64,000 bases of DNA, taken from positions 15,541,246 through 15,605,245 of the forward strand of contig NC_135555.1 in assembly GCF_964340395.1 (NCBI RefSeq), written 5' to 3'. Of this stretch, positions 44,750-60,649 are shown piece by piece. Both the position numbers and the translations under genes were made by a program. Each line of letters begins with the position of its first letter. Position 1 is the first letter of the stretch. This DNA comes from Glandiceps talaboti. Lineage: Eukaryota; Hemichordata; Enteropneusta; Spengelidae. The notes beneath the pieces are model-generated. The model saw only the letters and a list, made by a program, of their open reading frames with translations. It made no database searches and was not told the DNA's origin.

Positions 44750-47708
44750 CTCGTTCATGTGATCACGTACTGTTGATTTGGACAGCATTGTTTGTACTTT
44801 GGCTAATCACGACTGTCTATGTCAACTAAATATATCTAACAGGGAATAACAAAAATGAATGAGTGATGTCATAATACATGTCATCAGCCACGATTTCATA
44901 CATTCGAGGATAGTTTGATTGATTTTATCTACCATATTTAACTACTGAAAGAAGCCTGGAAGTATGGCATTCTAACGTGAAATGACTTAAAGTTTTCTGT
45001 GGTATTATCCTTTGACTATATTATAACTTATTGAAATTATTGTACATATTATCTATTTTCCAGACATCAGATGAGTCCGAATAACATAGCTTTTCTCTCT
45101 CTGAACTGATCAATACAATAAATTAGTTCGAACACAGTTTTCTGTGACGAAAGCAATTATTGCAAGAAATGCTTGGTGAACTTTGAAAGCCAGGGACTAC
45201 GATCAGCACAATATTATGTCGTGACGAAAGTAACGGTCACAAATGGACATGGGGGGGGGGGTAATATACAAAACAAGAAACGTCAGTCAGAATGAATTAA
45301 ATTTTTGTCATCAAAATTATTGTATTAGATATCATCAAACAGCCGATGTTATCTACACATGAGAAATAATCAACATTGCATTCTTATTCAGCTCATTCGT
45401 GTCAGCCATCTTTAATTTTAGTCACAGACACACATTCAATTCGCAAAACAACATGAAATATAATTCGTTTGTTTGAGGAGTTTTGTCCAGGGCTTGAAAA
45501 TCTAGTGTCTCCAGTCCAATCTGCAAACGTGAACCAAACAGAAGCAAGTTTCTAGTTCTGCTAAATAAAGGCATTACCACACATACACCTCAGACGGTTA
45601 CACAGATCTTTTGCTTGTTTCATTAAGCCTGGGCGACAAGACAATCATATTTAAATCCTGAAACAACTTCAGTAACTTTTAGATCTTCATCTTTACATAC
45701 AAATCAATCACTATTAAAGCTGACTGGCTGTGTACGACATTTCTTGCACCTGGATATTGTGCTGATTCCACAAAAAGATCCAAGGAGATTATTCCACTCA
45801 AGTTTTAAAGTTCTAAGCTTAAACGGCTAAAAACAAAGCTCTATATTTATGTAGCCTTTAAGTCGCTTATTCAACCCCAATCCCTCGGAATAAAGTGCAC
45901 TTACTAGTAGATGGTTAAAATTTCTGGAGATGAAGTGACGTGAGGGAAGAAATGTTCATGTTAGAATCATTAGGAGTTCCATATTGGCTACATAATGGTG
46001 CAATAAAAAAATGATATAATTATGACTTGGCTACATACTGCAGCTGGTGCAATAGAAATGATATATTTATGAATAACTCAATCAATTAATCAACCAACCA
46101 ACCAACCAACCAACCAGTCAATCAATCACTGCAATTTAAGGAATACTCGTATCCATTAAAACGTCAGGTTCAGAGGATGTCATTGTAGAATCAGAAGGCA
46201 AGTGAATAAATGGAGAGGCTTTAGATTCTTTCTGAGGGCGGTACCTGCAGTTTTACCCGCAATTGCTCCGTGCGTTAGAATAGTTTATTCCACAGATGAG
46301 CAGAGCACATGAGCATATACACGCCTAATAGGTGACACTAATATTGTAAGTGGGTTCATGCAATAAAGGTGTGCAGGATGATATCCACTCAGCGTCAAGC
46401 TCGAGCGGATAACATTTTAGATCAAAATGTAACACTTTGGTATTTGTGGCTGTCTTCATTTTCTGAACTTCAAGTTCAAGGTGCCAGTCAACATCCATCA
46501 CACCATTACTAGGTGCCATGTAACACTTACTATTATGTACCATACCATCATCGAACGATTATATGCTTAAAAGTAGATCTCCATTGTTATACAATACAGG
46601 CACATGCGAAAGTAGCATATATCAGTTTCAACTATCGCTTTGTGAATATTTAATAATATGATATAATGAACATATCATCTGATTTCAGTTTGGCGATTTG
46701 TGTGGATCGGATCACACATGCGACAACACGTGTGCTCGAAAACAATATCAAATAACTGATTTTTCGGTAACCGCAGTGTGAGATATGTATGTTGAGCACT
46801 ATGTGTCAACTCGTGGAAGTGCATTTGCCTGACCAGCATCAATATGTATGTAAATTTACCGCGGAAAGTACACGTTGCTTAATTATCATGCATGCCACTA
46901 AAAGTCAAATACGAGTAATTACAATGTCTTAATGTCACGAATATTTTCCGGCTGGATGAAGAAAATTATTAAAGAATAACACAATCTTACCTTCAGAAGC
47001 GTAATATTCATGAAATGTTAAGGGGAGCAATGGCGATATTGACTGTTTTGGGTCGTTATGAATAGAATGCGTCCGACCATAAGAATACATACTGTAATTT
47101 CTGTTCGAATGCGTACACATCTAAGCTTATGCATGGTGTGAACAGCATAATACATAATACTATTACCAGGTATCTGTCGTGAACGCATGTAACCTGAACA
47201 CAGCATGAGGATGTTAGTATGATTATTGATATCATTTAAGGACGACTGGACAATTTTCGGTCAAAATTAAAGAATTTCCGGCTTATCAGTTCAAATGTGT
47301 TTTTCTTGTCTCGATCAATGTCACTCGAGGGATTTTTTTACGCCTTGCGGTAAATTGAATAATCAAAGACGTTATTGTAATTCTGCCGATGTGGAAAGTT
47401 GGCTTAAGGCGTATAATAAGAAACATTAATGACATAGGTAGCATGAATACACCATTAAAGTGACATTTGAATCAATGAATGCCCACTGGCCAATTCCTAC
47501 TGGAATTCAAAATCTACAGTTTTATTTCACGCCATATCAAATTCTTCAGATGAATTGACATCAACTGCTAAGCTACAATTTTGTCTGTCAAAGTAAGGTT
47601 TGGCAAGTCAAGCAGTACATTTATATATAGAACACTGAATTAATGGATTTTATGGTGATCTTTGAGTCAAGATTCAATTTCTGTCATCACTGTATGTATG
47701 TATGTGTG

Positions 47709-47740
<32 letters not shown>

Positions 47741-47812
47741 TGTATGTATGTATGTATGTATGTATGTGTGTGTGTGTATGTATGTATGTATGTATGTATG
47801 TATGTATGTATG

Positions 47813-47884
<72 letters not shown>

Positions 47885-47900
47885 TATATAGTTAAATATT

Positions 47901-48638
<738 letters not shown>

Positions 48639-48645
<7 letters not shown>

Positions 48646-48783
48646 TGGTAGTACTGGAACTCTTTCTTGGTTGTAACTCGGAGTTTCACGCATGGTGCGA
48701 TCATCAGACACTCAGAGTGTCTGATGATCGCACCATGCGTGAAACTCCGAGTTACAACCAAGAAAGAGTTCCAGTACTACCAA

Positions 48784-48789
<6 letters not shown>
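48639..48789. repeat. Perfect palindrome (75-bp arms, 1-bp centre)
   Basis: The two arms are exact reverse complements around the A at 48714. The left edge overlaps the right arm of the outer inverted repeat, and the right edge runs into (TA)n. Confidence 0.9.
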
Positions 48790-48865
<76 letters not shown>

Positions 48866-48879
48866 TGTATGTGCCGTTT

Positions 48880-51430
48880 GTATTCACATCATGATTTGAG
48901 TGACAAGCATTGTGTATGATATAACAAAACGTTGTGTTTACTGTGTTAATTGAAATACGTATTTTATAGGGATGATCATCACAAGGGCTCACCTTTCTTT
49001 TGAGACAAGCGTCGTATTTTAGCAAGGTAGTAAGTCTAGGACAGCATTCAAATCATACGATTCCTATTTGCCATTTAGTAATTGTGCGATTTCGTTTCAA
49101 CCTGCATTTTTGCAATATTAAAAACTAGTATGTTCCTATAATAAACACTGACAAAATTTACTGGAAGCCTGACAAGGTCCGCTCTAGATTGAGATGTAAA
49201 CTACGACATCAAGCAAGGCGTTGGTCTGGATACGACATGCGGGAAGTAGCTTTGGTGTATACATAGATAATGAATGACACTGTGGTTTCAACTTTAAGCG
49301 TTCCACTGATACCGTACCTGTTAGTAGGATAGACTCTTGTGTTGTGATAGCTATTTGCAGGAGCCAAGTGAAGATTAGACCCATCTAAATAACACTTACA
49401 CATATCAGAAAGTGATTAACATTGTTCTCGATAATGCAGTTATTTAGACCCAATTATCTACACTAGATGTTACTTCAAAACCTAGAAACATGATCAACAA
49501 GCAAACACCCAGACCCTACAACACTGCATAATATGAAAACACAGCCATTTCTTTAGACAACAATTTTCTATTTGTAGCTAAAACGGCGTCGAAACTTTGT
49601 GCTTCTCGCTCCCAGCAGTTGAAGTGAGAAATGAAATTTCCGGGTAAACCCAGACAGTTCTCGAGGTATGATTTCACGTTATTTATAGCTTATTCCTCCT
49701 ACTTCATTAACACTTCCTTAACACCTTTGAAATGCATGTACAATTTGAAATATAAAGACAACGCATTCTGTTAAAAATGATTTAAGAAATATATATCTAC
49801 AATCATGCTACATTTCCTGTTTTTCCCTTTTATATGGTATGTTCATAACTCGCCACGTGTGTACATCTCTTTTGTATCTCCATGTGGTGCACCGGGAACG
49901 ATATAAATATGCCTCAATTAAAGGATGCAATTCAGTTTCTCATGGTCATAATGTAATTGGACTGTGAGGACTTTTAAATTTGTTCATGATTGGGTAGGGC
50001 GAGATATGAAGAAAGCGAGAGGGGCGAACAGACATATATGATCATTATATATACGGACATATATATACGATGTACACAGCGGCAGACAAACACACATGCA
50101 GTTCGAATTCTTTCTTTTGTAAATATGCGTTGAAAAGTATGATGGTACAAAAGTAAAAACCTTTATTTGCATTTATACAGATCTTTCAGTTCCAGTCCGG
50201 CAAGGGTAGCCCCTAATTGATTATATTTCGATGAATGAGGAAACTGCAGAGCCCGTGGAAAGCTGCGTCAACTTAGGCAAACTAAATGGTATTGTTTTTA
50301 CCAATAACATGGTAAATGTAATTAAATACAGAATGGGTTTGAACCCCAACTACAGCAGTAAGGCTCAGGGGGTTTTCACTACTTGACCACCGACAATTAT
50401 ATCTCGCCCTAGTCCACACAAAAAAAGGAGTTTAAACCTGAAGAAGCTCGTATGAAATGTTAGCTAAGATTCAATTTGATGAAAAGAGGAAACATCTAAT
50501 AATGTGCGGTAAATTCTAGTACCACCCCCACCGAAAAAAACACTGACACAACCCTCAATTCAATTACATACACGATAACCTTGCTAGCAACCAAGTTAGT
50601 GCGGTAATTGCTAAGTTTCTCCCAAGTACACTGCCTCAGTGTGTATTCATTGTAAACCGTCATGAGGATGTAAATAAGCAATTTTCTGAACAGATAGAAT
50701 AGTCACTCATATCACTAAAGCCACAGAAAGCCTCCTCTAATCAATCGTGTCACGTTCAGCAGCGACCTGGTGGTTACCTTTAACCGAACGTACTATCGAA
50801 ATGAATGTAACATTTCCATCGGAACACAAATTTGCATGTTATGGGATTTGAATGCCAAGTGCTGAAGTTTGAGTATAAAATACTTTTTTCCCACTGAACC
50901 CGTGACGTCGATTTAAATAACAGAGGAGTGACTGACAGTTACATTACAGCGGCTATAGTTTAATTGTCACCCTGTTCAATTAACAATCAGTTCTTGTGCA
51001 TTTTTCTTTCTATACAGGGAATTACCACAATATCTTGGGGCAAAGGCGATATCAAAATGTTGCATTTCGATGTGTCTAATTCTTTTGCACGTTTTTAATA
51101 CACACTTCAGTTTTGTCCTGAACCAGACCTCAACATGGATGAAATATGTAGATACACTGGTACCTTGTTATAATGGAAATGATGAATAAAAGCTCCTGCC
51201 CAGCTGATGAGACACCTCGCGAATGCGCTCCACGAGGCTGTGGCACTTACATTACGTGTCATCAAAATATTCAGCTGCATTTAGATGTTACACTCTTAAT
51301 TGCACTATGTTGTCTACAGAAAATTAGTTCTGTCATTCCAGGTATCGTGCTTACCTACCTTATCTGACAACCCAATTATCTAGATATGTACATCATTGTT
51401 GAAGTTGTGGAACATCATTGCAAGAGGAAA
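48880..51430. other. Gene-free stretch
   Basis: No exon with plausible splice sites and no recognised element seen. Confidence 0.45.
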
Positions 51431-51431
51431 A

Positions 51432-51433
<2 letters not shown>

Positions 51434-51508
<75 letters not shown>

Positions 51509-51560
51509 ATATTGATATATATATATTGATATATATTGATATATATAATATATACTTTTG
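51434..51560. repeat. (TA)n tract with TTGATA variants
   Basis: A dinucleotide run followed by degenerate TATTGATATATA steps. About 60 bp further is a C-run flanked by a short inverted repeat (GTCTGTGCTTGC ... GCAAGCACAGAC, 51590-51645). Confidence 0.88.
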
Positions 51561-51699
51561 AATATATATAATATTATATATGTATATATGTCTGTGCTTG
51601 CTTGCACAAGCCCCCCCCCCCCACGTGTACACGCAAGCACAGACTTATGCGTGAGGGTTATTATCTGTCTATGTGTCTGTGTTTTGAGCATGATGATTG

Positions 51700-54412
51700 T
51701 TTTAATACCCCATTGAGGCCAAATTGTGATTGTAAAGTGTCAGTGCTTTATACTTTTAAGTTATCAGGATAATACTGTTCTAATTTCACCAGCGTCCAAA
51801 TAGTATTTGTGAGTTAGGGGGTCAGGCACTGATTAGCAAAGTTATTTCCCAAATCCGGTATCCCAGCTTGTTGTGTTTTTATTATGATAAAGAAAGTTGT
51901 TCATAAATGATTTTCTGGTCTGCTAAAGTATCAAATCAAGTTAAGTCATGAAATTCCTTTGACTAAATTGAGGAAACTAACACTACAAAAATTAGAAGAA
52001 GAAAATGTCCACATTCGTCATTACCTGTACAACAAATATGAAGCAACTCATACTATTCGAATTCCCAGATGATATCCTTTGCTCTATTTGAGACTGACGC
52101 CACAAAGGACACAGTCACTATGTATTTCAGTCAATTGGGTATTTCTGACTTTTGATTCTGAATTAAATTCTGTAGTGTGTAATTCAATCCAACACGTTGA
52201 TTTTGGATTCGTGTTTCTATTATGGTATCCACGACCTCGTCAATCATAAACCACAGGTAAAGACCGTCATTGAACATTTTTACCAACAGATCCAACCAGA
52301 TATATTAAAATTGTGTGGTGTTGTATTCTTTTTGTTGATATTAGAAGATATTAGCCCCTAAATCTACTAAAGTCACTACTTATGATTTCGTTTAGATTTA
52401 TTGTATATTTATTTTATCAGCGCAGTTAAAAGCTTAAATAAATATCGTTCAAAGCTACAAATGTTATGTATTTGTTATCGTGTACATTATTAATTTGCTT
52501 AGTGATTACACTAACTGCGCCAGATTTGGTGACGACAGAAGTCTACACACAAAATAATACAAGATTCAATCAATGAATAAACATATCACACACATATGTA
52601 CACATTAAGAAAACATTACGTAGAAAATCAAACGCACACGAAAGCACATACATACATACATACATACATACATACATACATACATACATACATACATACA
52701 TACATACATACATACATACAGTTTCATGCTGAAGTGGGTCCGTAGAAGACGAAGTACATTTCCTACTGCAATGTGATTTTTATAACGATCTTTTTTATTT
52801 CACGTCTTTAACAGAGTCTGAATTTAGTAGTCAAATCTAACATTGCTTTTTACGGATAATTTTGTGAAAAACACAGCGAAAGTTATAGGAAAGGCTTTCC
52901 TTAGAAGGAAAACCATGTTGTACAGACATAGCTTGTTATGTGTGATTTATCTATTTAACCTTTCACTTGTTATTTTGCATTTATTTATTTTATTAACACT
53001 CACAACTTCACGTTTAAAGTGACATATAAGATTGGGGTGGGAGGTTTCATATTCACTTTCTTGCTTGATTGATAGAGATATAATTTAATACCTCATGTCA
53101 CTACAATAAACACATTACTACTACTATGTAAAATATTTTCAAACCTTCCCTCTGGTCGGCAAAGATAGTGACACACAACTGTTGAATTACAGCTATTGCA
53201 AACATCTGTGTTTATAATTATAGAATTAGCCTTTGCTTCGATAGGTACGATTGCGAATTGTAAGACTGAGTTCAAATATCGCAATTTCTATCGGATTTTA
53301 CTGTAATCTGTTTTTTTTCTAATCACCTAAAGAATCTAAATACCAGGCTAAAGCGATACTGTAACCATGGCGACGGCGTAATCTGTAATACTATCGAATA
53401 ATTGCTTTTTTGAGAAGTTCTTCTACTTCCATAGATCAAAAGAGTTAGTTGTAAAGTGATACCACAAACCCGCACTGTAATTACCTGGTACAAGTTATGT
53501 TTCTTTGTATAATCTAAAACTACTATAGTTGTCTTATGTATAACAAAGTCATCGTGTGTCGGTCTCAAAAACACGATTATGTATTGGTGTTGTATATCTG
53601 TGTGTGGGCGTGTCTTCATTTTCTCTCAAGCCATTAGTTCGAATGAAATAGTCAATTGTGGTCTTTTCTATTATCCAACAGATTAGTTTTAGTGCGAAAT
53701 TCGTGCATACAAACCACCCTCATTTGCATACCATTTGACACTATGCGATGCTTTTCCCTATATCTAAGTAAGTCTTTGCGTGAGTGAACAAAGATTCGGT
53801 AGATATAAATTCATAGACGGTGCGATAGGTGTTAATACTTTGCTGAAATATCTTGAAATTAGTATCGAAGTATTATCGCCATCATTTCAAACACCATGTC
53901 ACTATTTGTTCAATTTGAAATCAAGTTTGCTATAAATACTTTATTTAGTTATATCTGGATTTGATTACTGAGTGCTTTAAAGAAGCATATAAATATACCC
54001 TTATTTAATAAAATTAGGAGGTTTTTCATCTTTCTTGATGTCGGATACATCATATACGGATAGAACAATGTGTGACATAGTTTGTGGTGAAATTCTATGG
54101 TGTTAATTTGCATAATTATTATTATTACCATTAACGAATTTCTCAATATCATCATGATCTCAAAGCTATACTGAGTCTAATCAAATGTCACATGCTTTAT
54201 AGAGTCATGCATATCTACAACCAATTAGCTTTTAGGGAATGCAGTGCATATTAATAGCCCTAATTTGCATATTTTGTAATTTCCGTGTATCTAACTTCAG
54301 ATTGCATGAAACAATACTTGGTAAATTTAATGTTACAAGCGAAATCTATGTATTGATTTGAATAATTTAATCACCATTATTATTATTAGTATTACTATAT
54401 ACTTATTTTATA

Positions 54413-54489
<77 letters not shown>

Positions 54490-56160
54490 CAAGTTCTGTA
54501 AATATAGATATCACAAAAATGTTGTCTCAGTCAAAATGAAAAATACGGTACACATATTTTCTATGAAGCTTTTGCATAGCTATTAGACAGTCTGCAATTA
54601 GACAGTTCCCTCGAAATAAATGCACAGTGACATCAATTTTCTATTTTAAATGTGAAATTCTGACAGGTTTTGCGTCAACATTACACGTATGCTCGGAATA
54701 TAATGTGTTATTACACATCATACAAAAACTCTTTAATGAAGAATGATAGATGAATGGGTTTGTGTAAGTCGTTGCTGGATAAAATACCCCCAGACCTGAA
54801 ATTAATGAGATCCTTAATGGCTAGCTACAACATCCACTAGCCTATCTTGGTGTAAATCAAGATGATCTGTCGCCTGTCTCGATCGATAAACGCTGTCCTG
54901 TGAATTACAACAATGGACTTGCACATATTTCTATCTCTTTACATTGGAGGCCAATTGCCGCAGTAATAACAGTTCAAATCCCAAAGATGCAGATGGATTT
55001 CGTTAATCGTGGCGATTTATCATGCTAGCCAAACGGAGATATATTGTCAATTAAGTAGTAAGGTTGTTTACTATCGGTACAGTTTTTGCCTGTAGTTGCA
55101 AGTTGACAGTTATGGCCATGGACGTGCATTTTACGCGTTAGCTCATTTAGTAAAATACGTCATAATGCTTAGATGCTGTGAAAAATGGCAGACTATGATA
55201 ATTAACTTACATTAGCGCCGAGAGTCTTTCTCTATTTTCCCTACGAATTAGGCTCTCATTCATTCAAAGGGTCCCGTCAAACGGCGCCATCCAACTGTAT
55301 AAACTACGGATCTGATTTCTAGCCCCAACCCTTCCTTACAGAACTACCCAATTGTGTCCATGCCTCTATCTACGCATCATCTCTATGTACATCCGTCCGT
55401 ACACAACATGATATCTAACAGATGTGACATGCAGAAATTACATATTTCATTCAAACTTGTTACAAACGTAGTATATTGTATGGGGTATTATCACATAGAT
55501 AAATCGCAAATCGTCACCTGTGTGACGTCAAACAGGACAGATCAAACACCCAAATCACCCATGTTCTACCATATATTTCTCTCTCAACCATTCTACACTA
55601 TGATCACATTATCATAATAATTATGTACTTTCAAAACTGGTAAATGCACACATTACTTTACATACATCATTGGGTGGTATGAGTTTGATATACAGAGGCA
55701 CTTTTATTTATGCTTCATCCTATCTTAAAAAGTCATGTCGATGATCGTGCCGATTTGTGTGTGTAGCGTATAGCCGGTAGCTTATACTTCCGGCGAGATC
55801 AGACCTCCGAACTTACAAAATCCCGGAACGAATATAATGAATGACCTTCAAGGCTTATTACCAAATTTAAACCATTTCTTGTATATTACATACTTTTTGC
55901 GGCATTCAACATTGGTTATTTTCCTGCCAATTTTAGTGAGGAGGAGAACAAGGGACTTGCACATATGCATCATTCATCAATGCTCAAAGCTCTTTTCACC
56001 GATGGGAGTCATATATTTGTAAAGTCATCCTTTACAAAGACATATTTAAACAATAAAAAGTGTATCAAGAATGTGTTACGTCTAGCTCTGAAGGAATGTA
56101 TTACACGTATCAGTTTGTCGATGTTAAGGATAAGAGAAAGAAATTTGAAAAAAAAATGTT
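51700..56160. other. Gene-free stretch with (CATA)n and (TTA)n
   Basis: It contains (CATA)n at about 52647-52720 and (TTA)n at about 54415-54490. The remainder is AT-rich with no supported coding region. Confidence 0.5.
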
Positions 56161-56254
56161 TAAGGTGAAGGTCGAGAAGGGGGCAGATACGGTGATGACG
56201 ATGACGGTGGTAGTCATGATTCAGATGACGACGTGGCGACGACGGCGGTATTGA

Positions 56255-56389
56255 TTTTGGTGGTGGTGGTGGTGGTGGTGGTGGTGGTGGTGGTGGTGGT
56301 GGTGGTGGTGGTGGTGGTGGTGGTGGTAGGGGTGGTAGGGGTGGTGGTAGGGGTAGGGGTGGTCTTGGTAAGGATGATGGTGATGATTG

Positions 56390-56444
<55 letters not shown>

Positions 56445-56446
56445 AT
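56255..56446. repeat. (GGT)n then (GAT)n tract
   Basis: About 25 GGT units, then GGGGTGGTA variants, then about 17 GAT units. The His/Val/Met/Ile-run frames are artefacts. Upstream 56185-56250 is GATGAC-rich and may be a decayed extension. Confidence 0.88.
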
Positions 56447-57643
56447 CGACGAGTAAACTCCTCAATCCCTGCATCAGTCGAGAAATTATTCGAGCAACAA
56501 CAACAAATGCTAAAACCTTTCAACGAAATTTCGTCTGAAATAATCGGGTCTTGGAAAATACAACTAGGCACGTTTTCATTGATAGTAAAACACTAGGTAC
56601 GTATAAACTAATTAAGCGTGTTCATTTCAATGTGACTAAATATGCAATGTACGTTGCTTTCCTTGCTTCTTAGATAATTATATGTAATCTATCATCGTCA
56701 CTAGATGATATCGTCACATACATACGTCGCGTTCTCATCACTAGTGTAAGAGGCGATGACATAGATTGAACTCCCATGAAGCATGAACTCACATGAAGAT
56801 GGGCAGAATTCAGAATAACAAGCCTTCATCAATGACATAGTTCCACATCGATATGCAATGAAACAGAGCATGAGAGTTGCCTATTGATAATGTAAGTATA
56901 AAATAAAATAACAAATAAGTATAAGCTAAATGTTGATTGTAGACAGAGGTGTTGTAAGCTCCATGTCACACAGAATGCTATCACCGAAAAGAGGAATTGT
57001 AATCCAAACTGAGCATGCTCAGACTCAAAGGGCTGTGGGATTATCTGTAGTTATCATAATACCTAATCTGGATCTACCGATAGTCTGAATAAACCTCCTA
57101 CAGTGGTCAGGGTAACCATGGCTAGATTATGTGTGGTTTCAAACAATGTAACAATGTTGTTTACAATACTGATTGATACATATTTATGATCATATTTCCC
57201 ATGATGATATGTATTATATTCAAGATGGATGGTTTGCAAGTTCTCTATTGCATAATGTCTAATGATATGGATGAGAAAGCCTTATGTTGTATCATTTCAG
57301 AGCTACTGTAGAAAACGTGGAATTAACACCAAACATGGCACCAAAAGAAATCATGTTCCACCTTACACACCACGTAATGTAATAATTGGTTCTTTGTTAC
57401 ATCTGCTTAAAAGGTCAAGGTTGGTCTTGGTTTCTTGAGCTATCGTAGTGGATTTTAAGACAACAATGTTGCTGCCATTCGGTTAAAAGTGATGAGCAGC
57501 AAAGCACTATGCATCGGGATATTATGGTAACAGCTTTTTCTTATGTCAACAGTCAGAGGCAAAATATTGTAAATATTAAAAGTTGAATGATAAGTTCCTC
57601 ATACTAGACAAAGACTATTGAAAAAAAACATGTTACTGAACTT

Positions 57644-57644
<1 letters not shown>

Positions 57645-57694
<50 letters not shown>

Positions 57695-57725
57695 TACATA
57701 CATACATACATACACATACACATAA
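57645..57725. repeat. (CA)n then (CATA)n microsatellite
   Basis: A dinucleotide run passing into a tetranucleotide run. No gene is seen between 56450 and 59150 around it. Confidence 0.88.
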
Positions 57726-59159
57726 ACAACCACCACCACCACAATCACACCAATCCTACCCTAAACATACATAAATAGCAGTGGGCCCAGAGTATACAAC
57801 TTTATGACTTCGTTTACGAGTAGCCATTTTATACAGATTAATGTGTCGAATGGTTGTTCTTGTATTATGCTTGGAGGCCATTTTCGATACAAATAACTCA
57901 TTCTTACCTTATGTCCAGATTTTCACTACGCTTTGGGCGATCTTGAAAGACAAAATGTTATATGCAATAAAATTCAGACCTAGGTAATATTCGTTTTTAC
58001 ATGTCGTGACTAGGTGCACGTAGATGGAAAATAGATTACAATGGTCGTTAGTGTTTTAAAAGAAAACATCGCTACTAAATCCCAGTAGTGTTTGTATATT
58101 TATATTTATATTTTATTGTATCAGAAAGACAGGGTACTTTAATTAGTGTGTTTGTTAATACAGTCGTTCACGACGATATTGTCTAAGGTGAGTTTTTGTT
58201 CTCTTTAAAGTCAAGTGAAACTGGAGTTTGAATTCTTATGAAGCACTTTACTGGACCAACAAGTCGCAATTTGGGTGTGGCCGAAGACTTTTGAAAGACA
58301 AGCAAGCCGAGTCTATTTGCTTTAAACTACTAATTTTGAGTCGGTTAGGCCTGCCAACAATTGGAATGTGTTCTCCGTTTAAATTTTGCATTTTCTTGTA
58401 GAACCGTTATTCTTTTATCAGTTATACAGCATTCATAGAAAGCTACATTAAGACTTTAGTATTTATACTACGCGTCTCTGGAGTAGCTTGAGTGATCGGA
58501 CAGAGAGTGACAGCGGTAGGACTAGTAAATTCTACCCTGTCACCTTCGTTATCATATGGCAGTAAATGCATCATTTTTCATAGGTAAGGAAGGACGTTAA
58601 TAGTACGTAAGGAGTTTGTCATATTAAAAATCAACATCGTCTCGTTCTGTACTTATTATAATTAAAAAGATTGCCAGGCACATTGACTCTCATACTAATC
58701 TCGAATCCCTTGGTACGATATAACACGTCTAAGGAGATGACTATATCCTTGTAGTTAGACACTTTGGCGACTAAATAACAGTCGTGAGTGATTTTATTTC
58801 ATTGGCAATACCACAGATCGTACGGCACTAATAGACCGACCAATTCCAAACGTGGAATGAATAGTTAGCTGCAAGGTGAATTACACGTAATGATCAATAT
58901 TGCAAAGAGTTTATCGGAAATACACACAGTAATGATCAATTAAATGTCAGAAAGTGAATGTAGTTTAAAATGAATTCATGCTACACTTCTCTTTTGAGGC
59001 GATGATATTTACAAGAATGTTTTAAGACTTGAATGGAATAACTGACCGAAAAAAAGTATGAAACAAATTTCACAGAAAATGGTCAACTTATATTTGTGTG
59101 AACAGAGGTATGCGCTGCGAAACTAACAAATAATTTCGCCCACACAATCTGATCACGAA

Positions 59160-59281
<122 letters not shown>

Positions 59282-60168
59282 TTCTTTATAAACAATGGAA
59301 AAGTGCCTGTTCATGTAGATATATACTGTATATACAGCACGTTGCACGTTTCCGTTCACTGGTTCTGTTTGATACGCTACACTAAATAACAGGATTGAAT
59401 GAATAGGTTGTTTTTGCTACATTTTGTCTAAATGAAATGAACTAAGGTACCACCATGCAGTCATCAAATACAGACATGAAAACAAAGGCGTCCACGTGTC
59501 TGCGCGTCTAATTGCAGTATGTTTAAATGGTAGTTTATTTAGACCAAGTGTAGCAAGAAATCATACAGTGCAGAATATGCAGTTAACTGTAGGTTTTTGT
59601 GTGATTTTGTAAAACAGAGTCAGTGAAAATTGACCTGCCATGCGCTGTATAACGTCACACAAGACACTGGCGATAAAATGGCGGCAAAAGTCTCACTTTC
59701 AGTACACCACTTTACAATACCCCCAAGGATGTGTTGAAGCTATTGCTGACAATTAGTTACAATATCAGAGTTATGATTCGTATGTTTCCTCTGGATTCAC
59801 TAAATATTGACAGTCATGTGTACAAAAAAAATTATAAATTAGTATGACAGAAAATCGTTGGTTTGCGTTGTTGCATAAGCTGAACTGAAATATTCAATGA
59901 AGATGAATTGGGAACATGAAAAATGTTTGACAAATTATGAATAGTCCCATAACGCTACTTCTGTAGGCTTTCAACACTGATTGACACATTTGCCCTGAAG
60001 CTAAAACGATTTAGCCATAATGTTGTATTATACATCCTGTGAAACAGTCAAGTCACCGTTCTCAACATCAAGTAGCCGTTCTCTACTATCCATCTATCAT
60101 CAACCTCCCTTCCTTCCGTTCGGTAATTTGCCCATCTGCGCACGTTGTAGGAATTATTACTAGATTCC

Positions 60169-60350
<182 letters not shown>

Positions 60351-60649
60351 GGGTAATTTTCAAATTGTTGTAACGTACCAACGTTTACAGTCCTATCTAC
60401 TAGACTAGTAAGTGCCGTCAGGCGTTAGAGAGAGATGGACGAGACACTCGCACGTACGTGTGAAATCAACACTACCTATCCAGATGAAATCGACACTGGT
60501 TTATCGCAACTCTCTATGTGTTGTGAAATCAACACTGGTTTCTTCCCTAAGTCTACGTCTGCGTTGGATGAAAATGCTTACTACCATCTCTACATTTATA
60601 ACACGGCTCGACAAGTACCTTAGTAACATTGCAAAAAAACGTTAGATTT

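Noticed and set aside
44432-44788. 118-residue minus-strand frame with a His run
   Set aside because: The His run is the (GAT)n microsatellite and the rest has no recognisable domain or splice context.
56214-56571. His-rich and Val/Met-rich frames at 56.2-56.6 kb
   Set aside because: Produced by (GGT)n and (GAT)n microsatellites.
60435-60623. 62-codon frame with a repeated CEINT motif
   Set aside because: There is no clear splice site or family resemblance. The internal repeat comes from a duplicated TGTGAAATCAACACT, and the length is within chance.
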